Part shown: positions 56,793 through 64,000 of the stretch, piece after piece
Layout of the letters: the number at the start of each line of letters is the position of its first letter
Position numbering within the stretch: position 1 is the first letter of the stretch
Assembly: GCF_014764445.1 (NCBI RefSeq)
Contig: NZ_CP061721.1
Coordinates: 1 to 64,000, forward strand
Reading direction: 5' to 3'
DNA length: 64,000 nucleotides
Source: Pseudarthrobacter sp. BIM B-2242
GTDB lineage: Bacteria > Actinomycetota > Actinomycetes > Actinomycetales > Micrococcaceae
Notes under the pieces: model-generated
Told to the model about the DNA's origin: nothing
The model's input: only the letters and a program-made list of their open reading frames with translations
The model's database searches: none
Translations under genes and position numbers: made by a program

Positions 56793-57821
56793 TCAGAGTC
56801 CGCGCGCAGTAAGGGCGCGGTCAAGCCGTGGGTAGACACGGCGGGCGTTGGCTTCGAACACCTGCGCGCGCTGCGCATCGTTCAGGTTGGTGGTGGCGTC
56901 GATGTACCGCTTGGTGTCGTCGAAGTAGTGTCCGCTGCGCGGGTCGACGTCGCGCACGGCGCCGATCATCTCGCTCGCGAAAAGGATGTTCTCGGTAGGG
57001 ACGACCTTGGTGAGGAGGTCGATGCCCGGCTGGTGGTACACGCAGGTGTCGAAGAACACGTTGTTCAGCAGGTGCTCCTCGATTTCGGGCTTGCCCAGCG
57101 CCATTGCGAGCCCACGGAAGCGCCCCCAGTGGTAGGGAACGGCGCCGCCGCCGTGAGGGATTACGAGCTTCAACTCGGGGAAGTCGCGGAACAGGTCGCC
57201 CTGGAGCAGTTGCATGAAGGCGGTGGTGTCGGCGTTGAGGTAGTGCGCTCCGGTCGTGTGGAAGGCCGGGTTGCATGACGTGCTGACGTGCACCATCGCC
57301 GGGATCTCGTATTCGACGAGTTTCTCGTATATCGGGTACCACGAGCGATCGGTCAGCGGCGGGGACGTCCAGTTGCCGCCGGACGGATCGGGGTTGAGGT
57401 TCACTGTGACGGCCCCGAGTTCCTCGACGGCGCGAGTAAGCTCGGCAACGCTCGTCGCGGGATCCGTACCGGGGGACTGAGGGAGCATCGCCCCCACTAG
57501 GAATCGTTCGGGGTAGAGCTCGCCGACGCGGGCGCACAGGTCGTTGCAGATCCGGGCCCAGGTCTCGCTCACAGCGAGGTCTCCGATGTGGTGCGCCATG
57601 AACGAGGCACGGGGGCTGAATACGGTGACGTCGCTGCCGCGCTCGTTCATGAGCTTGAGCTGGTTGGCCTCGATGGTTTCACGGATGTCGTCATCGCTGA
57701 TGCGCAGAGTCGCAGGGTCAGGAGCGTCCGCGCGTCCTTCAGTGAATGCGATCTGCAGATCACGCCAGGCTCCGAGCTGTGTTGGAGCTGTGGTGTAGTG
57801 GCCGTGGATGTCGATAATCAC
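56793..57821 (-). CDS. 4-oxalomesaconate hydratase (LigJ-like)
   Basis: A 342-aa amidohydrolase-type enzyme that adds water to 4-oxalomesaconate, forming 4-carboxy-4-hydroxy-2-oxoadipate. Metal motifs are IIDIHGHYTT at the start, HVSTSCNPAF near residue 178 and IPHGGGAVPYHWGRF near 218; FASEMIGAVRDVDP near 275 is characteristic of LigJ. GTG start. It is the first gene of the operon read toward 51.2 kb, with the LysR gene divergent. Confidence 0.9.
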   Translation of the reverse strand: MIIDIHGHYTTAPTQLGAWRDLQIAFTEGRADAPDPATLRISDDDIRETIEANQLKLMNERGSDVTVFSPRASFMAHHIGDLAVSETWARICNDLCARVGELYPERFLVGAMLPQSPGTDPATSVAELTRAVEELGAVTVNLNPDPSGGNWTSPPLTDRSWYPIYEKLVEYEIPAMVHVSTSCNPAFHTTGAHYLNADTTAFMQLLQGDLFRDFPELKLVIPHGGGAVPYHWGRFRGLAMALGKPEIEEHLLNNVFFDTCVYHQPGIDLLTKVVPTENILFASEMIGAVRDVDPRSGHYFDDTKRYIDATTNLNDAQRAQVFEANARRVYPRLDRALTARGL

Positions 57822-57950
57822 GCGCGTGTCGTCCTTGTCACTCAGTGTAAGCGGGGCGAGAGTAGCGGCACTTCGTTGGATCAGTGCTGCCCCAAACTGA
57901 CTCTAGGGGTGTTTGCCACTGTGGTCCAATAGATATGCAAGGAAAAAGCC

Positions 57951-57965
57951 ATAGATAAGATCTAT
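57951..57965. promoter_or_regulatory. LysR-type T-N11-A box before the pathway regulator
   Basis: ATAGAT and ATCTAT arms around AAG give a 15-bp dyad containing T-N11-A. It ends 3 bp before the LysR start codon, so binding would block its own gene. A further ATAGAT half-site lies at 57929-57934, toward the catabolic operon. Confidence 0.7.
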
Positions 57966-57968
57966 AGC

Positions 57969-58880
57969 ATGACATTCACCGACCTCAACCAGCTCCGGAC
58001 ATTCGTCACGCTTTACGAGCTGCGCAGCGTCACGGGCGCCGCCAGGCGCCTGCATGTAACACAGCCCACGGTCAGCCATTCCCTGAAGCGGCTCAGGGAG
58101 CGGTTCGGCGACGAGCTGTTCCGTCGCGAAGGGAACGACATGGTGCCGACCGCGAAGGCGACGCAGCTGTTTGGGCCGCTACACAACGCCTTGGCACAAA
58201 TAGACGCGACCGTCATGGGATCGGACGTGTTCGAACCGACCGGATTCAGCGGCGAACTTGTCCTCGGACTCACCTCGATCGGCGAGCAGACATTCCTCCC
58301 ACCGATCATGACTGCCCTCGGGCGGGTCGGCGCCGATCCGCGAATACAGGTAGAACGGCTTGATTCGGACGAGGTCGAGAGCGCGCTAATCCGCGGCACC
58401 ATCGATCTGGCACTTACCGTGTCGCGGATAGCCACACCGCGGCTGTGGAGGACGCACGTGCGTTCGGTCGAATACGTGGCTCTGTCGTCCGGGTCGCATC
58501 CACTGCCCGCGACCGGGCCTGACATGTTCGAGGGGAGGCGCTTTGTGCGGGTCTCCGCCCGTGGCGGGCACGTCTATCCTGTGCAGGCGCTGACCGAACA
58601 CGACTTGATGTCCCAGGTCGTGCTGACCATGGAGGAATACGGCACCGTGCCCGCCGTACTCGAGGCGACGGACCTGGTCGTCCTGCTGCCTCGACATGTA
58701 GCGGGGGTGTTCTGCGGCTGGTTCCCCCGCCTTCGCATCGCCGAGCTGCCCTGGCCCGCGCAGAGCACGCCGGTGGAGTTGTACACGCGGCGCGAGGCGA
58801 GCCTCTCGCAGGCGCAGCGATGGTTCCGCTCGCTGGTGCTGGATGCGGTTGCGGCGGATGAATACAAGTCGCAGTCATAA
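57969..58880 (+). CDS. LysR family regulator of the 4,5-cleavage operon
   Basis: A 303-aa regulator with winged helix-turn-helix TDLNQLRTFVTLYELRSVTGAARRLHVTQPTVSHSLKRL and a C-terminal effector domain. It is divergent from ligJ across 147 bp, with a dyad T-N11-A box in between, so it probably activates the operon in response to protocatechuate or gallate. The effector cannot be read from sequence. Confidence 0.9.
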   Translation: MTFTDLNQLRTFVTLYELRSVTGAARRLHVTQPTVSHSLKRLRERFGDELFRREGNDMVPTAKATQLFGPLHNALAQIDATVMGSDVFEPTGFSGELVLGLTSIGEQTFLPPIMTALGRVGADPRIQVERLDSDEVESALIRGTIDLALTVSRIATPRLWRTHVRSVEYVALSSGSHPLPATGPDMFEGRRFVRVSARGGHVYPVQALTEHDLMSQVVLTMEEYGTVPAVLEATDLVVLLPRHVAGVFCGWFPRLRIAELPWPAQSTPVELYTRREASLSQAQRWFRSLVLDAVAADEYKSQS

Positions 58881-58922
58881 GCGTCTGCGGGCGTCTACAA
58901 AATCGGACATGCCCAGGCAGCG

Positions 58923-59573
58923 CTAGCGTTTCGTCCTGTTCCAGCTGGCCTTACCCGGAGCGAAGGGGCTACGGACATGGATGGACCATGACGAATGCGG
59001 GTGGATCGTCAGAATCGCGTGCTCCCACCAGGCGCGGGCTTCAGTTGAGAGCTTCGGTAGTACCGCATCCTTGTCGGCGTCGTCCTCCGGACGGGGACGC
59101 AGCGCCTTCCAGACCAGCTGCACCTCGGGCGCCCCGGTCGGAATGCCGTCGACGTCGATCACTGCACGATCCCACGGCAGTTGCAGTCGGGGATCTCGTC
59201 GATAAACCCAGACGTTATCCGTTCCGTCCTCGACGTCGATCTGCAGTACCCATGCGCCCGTTTCATCATCATGGATACGGATCGGCTGCAGATCGGCATC
59301 CATATCAGCCTCTGCCCAAGGTAGAACGCCGTCGCCTGACGGGGCCCACGCGCTAAACGGTGCCGGCAAGTCCTGCACCACTCGGGGCAGGTCGGCGATC
59401 GTCGTACTGACATCGATATTGTGGTGCTCGCGAGTGTTAGTGCCGAGCCAGTGGTCGAGCGCCACCCCTCCGGACAACCACCAACGCGCCGATGACGGCC
59501 CGAGCAGCTCCGCCACGACTCGCAGGGGCAGGGGTTCCCAGCGCGTCGCGAGGGTGGGTGTGGATGAGGCCAT
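58923..59573 (-). CDS. Nucleotidyltransferase-fold domain protein (aminoglycoside adenylyltransferase-like)
   Basis: A 216-aa protein. The region WWLSGGVALDHWLGTNTREHHNIDVST resembles the G-G-x-A-[LIV] / R-x-H-x-D-I-[DE] core of MNT/AadA-like nucleotidyltransferases. However, in H-x-N-I-D the first metal Asp is replaced by Asn, so activity is doubtful. It is convergent with the LysR gene and lies at the edge of the presumed transferred region. The function is unknown; an antitoxin partner was not seen. Confidence 0.65.
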   Translation of the reverse strand: MASSTPTLATRWEPLPLRVVAELLGPSSARWWLSGGVALDHWLGTNTREHHNIDVSTTIADLPRVVQDLPAPFSAWAPSGDGVLPWAEADMDADLQPIRIHDDETGAWVLQIDVEDGTDNVWVYRRDPRLQLPWDRAVIDVDGIPTGAPEVQLVWKALRPRPEDDADKDAVLPKLSTEARAWWEHAILTIHPHSSWSIHVRSPFAPGKASWNRTKR

Positions 59574-59665
59574 GGCTCAAGGCTACCCGCGGGCGGAGGT
59601 GGTTTGTCGAAATGGCAAGGAGACCGAATAGAAAACCTGCGCGAGCAAGCAATCCAACAACAATT

Positions 59666-61318
59666 TCAGGCCGCCTGGTGCGATGCCAGGGTCTGCGAAA
59701 GATGCTCGCCCACGGCGAAGGCCCTTGTAATGGCTGAACCGAGTGTCGCTCCGCCGCCTGGGTAGGTGTTGCGGAAGACACCGGCGGATACATTGCCCGC
59801 GGCGTAGAGCCCGGGGATTCGCTGGCGGTGGCGGTCCAGGACCTGGCCGTTGAAGTCGGTATCCAGGCCACCGGAGGTGCCCAGCGTCCCGGCCGAAATC
59901 GGCACCGCATAAAACGGGCCGGTGACGAGCGGTGCGAGGCACGGGTTGGGTGCCACGCCGGCGTCGCCGAGGAATCTGTCCTGCGGAGTTGAGCCGCGGT
60001 GAAATTCGGTGTCCACGCCGTGTGCCGCGTCCGCGTTGAACCGGGTGACGGTCTGGTCCAGTCCCGCCGGTTCGATCCCGATCTTCCCGGCGAGTTCCTC
60101 GAGAGTCTCCGCCTGCGTCATCCAGTCTGCGGGAGTTCCGGGAGTGGAGCCTGCCACCGGGTACTTCGACATGTAGGTGGAGTCGAAGATGAGCCAGGCG
60201 GGATTGTTCTGCTGGCCCCGGGTGTGGGGATCGATGGAGGCGAACAGCCGGGCGGCGTCGTGGTAATTGAGTGCCTCGTTGACGAAGCGCTTCCCGGCCG
60301 CGTTCACCGTGATGGATCCGGGCAGGGTCATTTCCACGTTGCCCATCCGACCTGACTGCACGCCGTCGTACTGGTGGGCCGGCGTGCTGATGACCGGTAC
60401 TCCCCAGACGGCGGTCATGTCCGCCACGCCTGCACCGGACTTAAGGCCCAGCTCCAGGCCGTCACCCTCATTGGAGGGCGCGCCTATGGGCGTCACGGGA
60501 AACGGTAGGAATGCCTTCCTGAGGCGCGGATTCCACTCAAACCCTCCGGAGGCAAGAACGACGGCGGCTGTCGCGATTTGCTTGCTGCCCTGGCCTGCGC
60601 CGATGGTCACTTTCCAGCCGTCGGTGGACCCGTCCCCAACGGGGACCAAATCCTGCAGGGGTGCCTCAACAGCAATGTGCACTCCCCGGTCCAGCGCGCT
60701 GGCCAGCAGCCTGCCTACCAGCGCGCCGCCCATGGTCCGCACGCCTGTGGCGGCCCTGCGGGCGAGCAGCGCGGGGTCGGCCCCCCGGCCGTTGAGTTCA
60801 TCGCGTTCGGTCATGGTCAGCAGCGGAAAGTACGATGACGGGCGGATCAGTTCTGCCATGCCGGGATAACCTGCCGGGTCGAAGGCGTCGTTGTCCAGGC
60901 CCCTGCCGCCGCTCGCCGCGCCGGCCCACTCCATGTGGTAATCCGGACGGGCAATGGCTGTCAGGGACACCTGGGTGTTGTTGGTCAGGTATTCGACGGC
61001 GCGCCGGGCGGTGCTGATGTACCAGTGGATTTCCTCCGGTGCCAGCACGTGCCCGGCCGCCGCGGTGAGGTAGGCGACGGCATCTGCATGGCTGTCCGCG
61101 AAGCCGGCCCCGCGTGCCAGGTGGTTATTCGGTGCCCACATCACGCCGCCCCCGGCCGCGGTGGTGCCGCCCAGCTGTGCAGCTTTCTCAACCACCAGCA
61201 CGCTGAGTCCGGCGTCGGCGGCGCGGACCGCTGCCACCAGCCCGGACGCGCCGCTGCCCGCCACCACCACGTCATAAGAGCCGGCCAGCCCATCCGGGGG
61301 AGTGGTCACGGAGTTCAT
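59666..61318 (-). CDS. FAD-dependent oxidoreductase (ketosteroid dehydrogenase/fumarate reductase-like)
   Basis: A 550-aa FAD_binding_2 protein. FAD contacts are VVVAGSGASGLVAAVRAADAG and VVEKAAQLGGTTAAGGGVMW at the N-terminus, and GLYAAGNVSAGVFRNTYPGGGATLGSAITRAF at the C-terminus. The GGTTAAGGG pattern is like 3-ketosteroid-delta-1-dehydrogenases, but the genomic context does not support a steroid pathway. It overlaps the alcohol dehydrogenase gene by 4 bp. Confidence 0.87.
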   Translation of the reverse strand: MNSVTTPPDGLAGSYDVVVAGSGASGLVAAVRAADAGLSVLVVEKAAQLGGTTAAGGGVMWAPNNHLARGAGFADSHADAVAYLTAAAGHVLAPEEIHWYISTARRAVEYLTNNTQVSLTAIARPDYHMEWAGAASGGRGLDNDAFDPAGYPGMAELIRPSSYFPLLTMTERDELNGRGADPALLARRAATGVRTMGGALVGRLLASALDRGVHIAVEAPLQDLVPVGDGSTDGWKVTIGAGQGSKQIATAAVVLASGGFEWNPRLRKAFLPFPVTPIGAPSNEGDGLELGLKSGAGVADMTAVWGVPVISTPAHQYDGVQSGRMGNVEMTLPGSITVNAAGKRFVNEALNYHDAARLFASIDPHTRGQQNNPAWLIFDSTYMSKYPVAGSTPGTPADWMTQAETLEELAGKIGIEPAGLDQTVTRFNADAAHGVDTEFHRGSTPQDRFLGDAGVAPNPCLAPLVTGPFYAVPISAGTLGTSGGLDTDFNGQVLDRHRQRIPGLYAAGNVSAGVFRNTYPGGGATLGSAITRAFAVGEHLSQTLASHQAA

Positions 61319-62397
61319 GCCGACACTGCCTGCTGGGACGATGCGGCTGATCCGGCTGCCTGCGCGGCGGGCATGTCGATGACGATCTTGCCCACTTTTT
61401 CGGTGCGGTTCCCCATCAGGGCGTACGCCCGGGGAAGGTCGCTGAAATCAAAGCGGTGGGTCATGAGCGCCCGGGCCTGGTCAGGGTGACGGGCGAGCAG
61501 TGCCAGGCCGTCGGGGATCAGGTTCAGGCTGTTGCGGCTGCCCATGATGTCGAGCTCCTTGAAGGGCAGGTCCTTCATGGAAATGCTGGCAGCACGCGGT
61601 GAGATTCCCACCTGGACGATCCGGCCGGCGCCGGCCACCAGCCGGACGGCGTTTTCAAACGAGGAGGGCACACCGGTGGCCTCTATGACCAGGATGGGGC
61701 CGTTGCCGTCCGTCAACGAATCGAGCCGGGCGGCCTGCTCGGCGTCGGGGAAGGCGCCCCGGGGATCAACCAGGAGAGTGTCAGCGGCGCCGAAGGCCGT
61801 GGCGAGCTCCAGCCGGTCGGCTTCAGTGTCCGCGCAAAGTACTGTGACTCCGAGGTCGGTCAGGTACAAGGTGGCGAGGAGCCCGATGGGCCCGCTGCCC
61901 AGCACCAAAGCGGTTTCGCCAGCGACCGGGCGGCCGCGGTTTACAGCCTGCATGGCGATCGAGGCGGGTTCGCCCATGGCAGCGATTTCCAGCGGAAGGT
62001 CCTCGGGAACGAGGCAGAGCTTTTCCACCGGGACGCTGAGCAGTTCCACCATGGCCCCGTCGGAGTAGCAGCCGATGCAACCGATGCTGCGGCAGACGTT
62101 TTGCCTGCCCAGCTGGCACGGCTCGCACTGGCCGCAGTAGATCATGGGGCTGATGGCCACCCGGTCACCGGCACGAAAGGCACCGCCATCCTCGCCAATG
62201 GCCTCCACCACGCCTGAAGATTCGTGGCCTTGGATGATGGGCAGATCGGTGGGGTAGTCGTCTTCAAAGATGTGCAGATCGGTTCCGCAAAGAGCCACAT
62301 GGTGCATGCGGACCAGAGCGTGTCCGGGTTCCAGGGAAGGTTCGGCCACCTCTTCAAAGCTGATGGTTTCTTTGGCAATGGTGCGTGCTGTCAGCAT
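61315..62397 (-). CDS. Zinc-dependent alcohol dehydrogenase (MDR family)
   Basis: A 360-aa medium-chain dehydrogenase. Catalytic zinc ligands are Cys in HHVALCGTDLHIF and His-Glu in IQGHESSGVVEAIG. Structural zinc cysteines are in YCGQCEPCQLGRQNVC, and the NAD motif is LVLGSGPIGLLATLYL. It resembles sorbitol/threonine dehydrogenases. ATG 62397 fits the family start; in-frame sequence to 62445 overlaps the YciI gene. Co-transcribed with the FAD oxidoreductase. Confidence 0.9.
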   Translation of the reverse strand: MLTARTIAKETISFEEVAEPSLEPGHALVRMHHVALCGTDLHIFEDDYPTDLPIIQGHESSGVVEAIGEDGGAFRAGDRVAISPMIYCGQCEPCQLGRQNVCRSIGCIGCYSDGAMVELLSVPVEKLCLVPEDLPLEIAAMGEPASIAMQAVNRGRPVAGETALVLGSGPIGLLATLYLTDLGVTVLCADTEADRLELATAFGAADTLLVDPRGAFPDAEQAARLDSLTDGNGPILVIEATGVPSSFENAVRLVAGAGRIVQVGISPRAASISMKDLPFKELDIMGSRNSLNLIPDGLALLARHPDQARALMTHRFDFSDLPRAYALMGNRTEKVGKIVIDMPAAQAAGSAASSQQAVSA

Positions 62398-62411
62398 GGG
62401 ATTTCCGGCCC

Positions 62412-62702
62412 CTACTTCTCGTTGGCGCCGAAAAAGATGTTCCACTGCCGGATGCTGCGTTCTTCCACCCGGTCGTTCTGGAAGAACGGGTCCTGGTCCA
62501 TGAGGGCTTCAACATCGGCTTTGGACTCACCGGTGATGAGAAGCAGTGCCCCGGGGGCCTCGTCCGGGCCGAACGGGCCACTCTTGACCAGCCGGCCGCC
62601 GTCGAACTGCGACTGCAGGAACTCGACGTGGCGGGGGCGGTGCTGGTCGCGGCCGGCTGCGGTGTCATCAGAATATGAATAGGTGACGGCGAAAGTAGGC
62701 AT
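62412..62702 (-). CDS. YciI family protein
   Basis: A 96-aa ferredoxin-like fold protein related to muconolactone isomerases. YciI features are the N-terminal PTFAVTYSYSDD with H in RPRHVEFLQSQFDGG, and ITGESKADVEALMDQDPFF. It is the first gene of a three-gene operon with the dehydrogenase and FAD oxidoreductase, so it may handle a small intermediate or detoxify a by-product. Confidence 0.88.
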   Translation of the reverse strand: MPTFAVTYSYSDDTAAGRDQHRPRHVEFLQSQFDGGRLVKSGPFGPDEAPGALLLITGESKADVEALMDQDPFFQNDRVEERSIRQWNIFFGANEK

Positions 62703-62876
62703 GGGAAATTCCTCTGCATTGAGTCCGGGGGTTCAGGTGGGGCCTCACTTTTTTATGAGGGCGGTCACACCGTGTTATTCAATGGTGGGGAATTGATTGA
62801 GACTTGTCCAATACCTACTGAGTCAATGACAATGTGTAGATTTTACATAATCAGGGGCGGCCCAGGGTGGAGGCTG
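62703..62876. promoter_or_regulatory. Promoter region of the YciI-ADH-FAD operon
   Basis: 174 bp between the LysR stop and the YciI start, clearly richer in A/T than its surroundings (62770-62850). It probably holds the operon promoter and LysR sites. No exact operator is named. Confidence 0.45.
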
Positions 62877-63770
62877 TTAGGCGGGGGTGGGGAGGACTTC
62901 CTCAGCCACTTCTAAAGCAAGTGTCAGGGCAGGTGAGGTGAGCGCCGGGTTCCAGGCAATGCCGGATTCGAGCTGCGGTGCATGGCCGGAGAGTGGAATG
63001 AATACTGTTCCGGCAGGCATGATGCCGGCAACGGAGTCAGGCATCAGGCTGACGCCCACGCCGCCGGCGACGAGTGAGAGGGCGGTGTAGGGGTCCGTTA
63101 CTTCCTGGGCCACGCGGGTGCGGAACCCTGCAATGGTGCAGGCGGAAAAGATGGCCTCGCGCAGTGTGGAGCCCTGGGCCTGGCGCATGGTGACGAAGCC
63201 GTCTTCGGCCAGTTCGTTCAGGGCGATGCTTTGCCTGCCGGCAAGTGGGTGGTCTACCGGGACGGTGGCTCCGAGCGGTTCTATCGCGATGCGCCGGGTT
63301 GCCAGGGATGGTGCGTCCACGGGCAGGCCGATGAAGGACAGGTCCAGGGAGCCGTTCCGCAGGTGGCCCAGGGCGTCCTGGGTCAGGAGTCCGCCATGGA
63401 GGGTGAGGTCCAGGCCTGGGTAGCGGTTCCGCAGAGCCCGGGTCAGTGGCGGCAGCGTTTTGTGATTGAGCGCCCCTGAGAACCCGATGGCCAGACGCCC
63501 GTAAACAGTTCCGGTTTCAGCGGTGGCAGCGCGGCGGGCGAGGTCCAGTTCCTCGAGGATCTTCCGTGCGTGGGGCAGGAGCGACAATCCGGCAGTGGTC
63601 AGGGAAACGGCTCGTGTGTTGCGTTCAAACAGCTCTGCGCCCAAGTCCTTTTCCAGCTTTTTGATGGTCTGGCTCAGGGGCGACTGTGCCATATGCAGGC
63701 GAGTCGCGGCCCGGCCGAAGTGAAGCTCCTCGGCGACTGCCAAAAATGCCTCGATTTGCCGCAGTTCCAT
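62877..63770 (-). CDS. LysR family regulator of the YciI-ADH-FAD operon
   Basis: A 297-aa regulator. Winged helix-turn-helix MELRQIEAFLAVAEELHFGRAATRLHMAQSPLSQTIKKLE is followed by an effector-binding domain. ATG 63770 is chosen because AGGAGG lies 5 bp upstream; MRRHMELRQ from 63782 is the alternative. It is read in the same direction as the three-gene operon 174 bp downstream. Confidence 0.9.
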   Translation of the reverse strand: MELRQIEAFLAVAEELHFGRAATRLHMAQSPLSQTIKKLEKDLGAELFERNTRAVSLTTAGLSLLPHARKILEELDLARRAATAETGTVYGRLAIGFSGALNHKTLPPLTRALRNRYPGLDLTLHGGLLTQDALGHLRNGSLDLSFIGLPVDAPSLATRRIAIEPLGATVPVDHPLAGRQSIALNELAEDGFVTMRQAQGSTLREAIFSACTIAGFRTRVAQEVTDPYTALSLVAGGVGVSLMPDSVAGIMPAGTVFIPLSGHAPQLESGIAWNPALTSPALTLALEVAEEVLPTPA

Positions 63771-64000
63771 GTGCCTCCTCATCCGCCGTTCCGGCCGTCA
63801 TCCCAAGGCTACTTCGTGCAGGCCGGCGGCCTGCCCCCGCAGATGGCGAGTGCAACGCCAAACCCCGGATCACGATCACTCACCCGGTCTGGACGGCACC
63901 CAAAGGCTAAGACCGGAAGTCATTTCCGGCCCCAGCTTCAATGACCCATGCCCGGTGCGCCCAGTCCGGGCCCAGCGGCGGCAGCGAGAGGTGGTTTCGC
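63771..64000. other. Window end, no gene called
   Basis: About 230 bp upstream of the LysR gene. No convincing coding frame, RNA or hairpin is visible; a gene may begin beyond the window. Confidence 0.4.

Overview
The window starts at the first base of dnaA and is high-GC throughout. Gene order is the classical actinobacterial origin region: dnaA-dnaN-gnd-recF-DUF721-gyrB-gyrA-DUF3566-tRNA-Ile-tRNA-Ala, then ppiA, rhomboid, crgA, sortase E, pabA and pknB-pknA-pbpA-rodA-pstP-fhaB-fhaA. Protein content and order (small actinobacterial proteins, putrescine oxidase, protocatechuate 4,5-cleavage genes) suggest a Micrococcaceae soil bacterium of the Arthrobacter/Pseudarthrobacter type. This is a judgement from recognition, not from a search.

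Region 1 (1-12.3 kb): replication initiation and DNA gyrase, with oriC between dnaA and dnaN. Two tRNA genes follow, separated by a 38-aa DLW-39-type protein. Region 2 (12.3-20.5 kb): an EamA transporter, a glycosyltransferase, an IS630-family element inserted exactly into the stop codon of a gene for an 11-residue-repeat membrane protein, then ppiA and a rhomboid protease. Next come two dense groups of DnaA boxes flanking an AhpD-like gene, about 17 kb from oriC. Region 3 (20.2-31.8 kb): cell division and wall control, i.e. crgA, sortase, and the Ser/Thr kinase/phosphatase/FHA cluster with a class B PBP and RodA. A 56-aa membrane protein overlaps sortase and pabA.

Region 4 (32.1-37.5 kb): tRNA-Leu, then a TetR-type regulator divergent from putrescine oxidase and an amino acid/polyamine permease, with a perfect palindrome between them; then a universal stress protein and a hydroxyacid dehydrogenase. 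Region 5 (37.8-44.2 kb): a complete dipeptide-type ABC operon in which the second permease gene has an apparent single-base frameshift near its start, ending in a TauE/SafE exporter. Region 6 (44.2-51.1 kb): sugar-acid (aldarate) genes, namely two enolase-superfamily dehydratases, a 2-hydroxyacid dehydrogenase, an MFS transporter, and LysR and GntR regulators, with several clean palindromic operator candidates.

Region 7 (51.2-58.9 kb): a tightly packed operon for the protocatechuate/gallate 4,5-cleavage pathway (ligJ, ligK, ligI, fused ligAB, ligC equivalents). It also carries an aldo/keto reductase and a leaderless ModA-like protein, and a LysR regulator is divergent from it. Its codon use looks different from the flanks, which suggests transfer. 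Region 8 (58.9-64 kb): a nucleotidyltransferase-like protein, then a FAD oxidoreductase/zinc alcohol dehydrogenase/YciI operon behind a LysR gene.

The strongest items for follow-up are the second DnaA-box cluster, the leaderless ModA-like protein in the 4,5-cleavage operon, the IS insertion that rebuilds a stop codon, the frameshifted permease, and the 11-residue proline-phased repeat protein. No rRNA, CRISPR array or prophage was seen.
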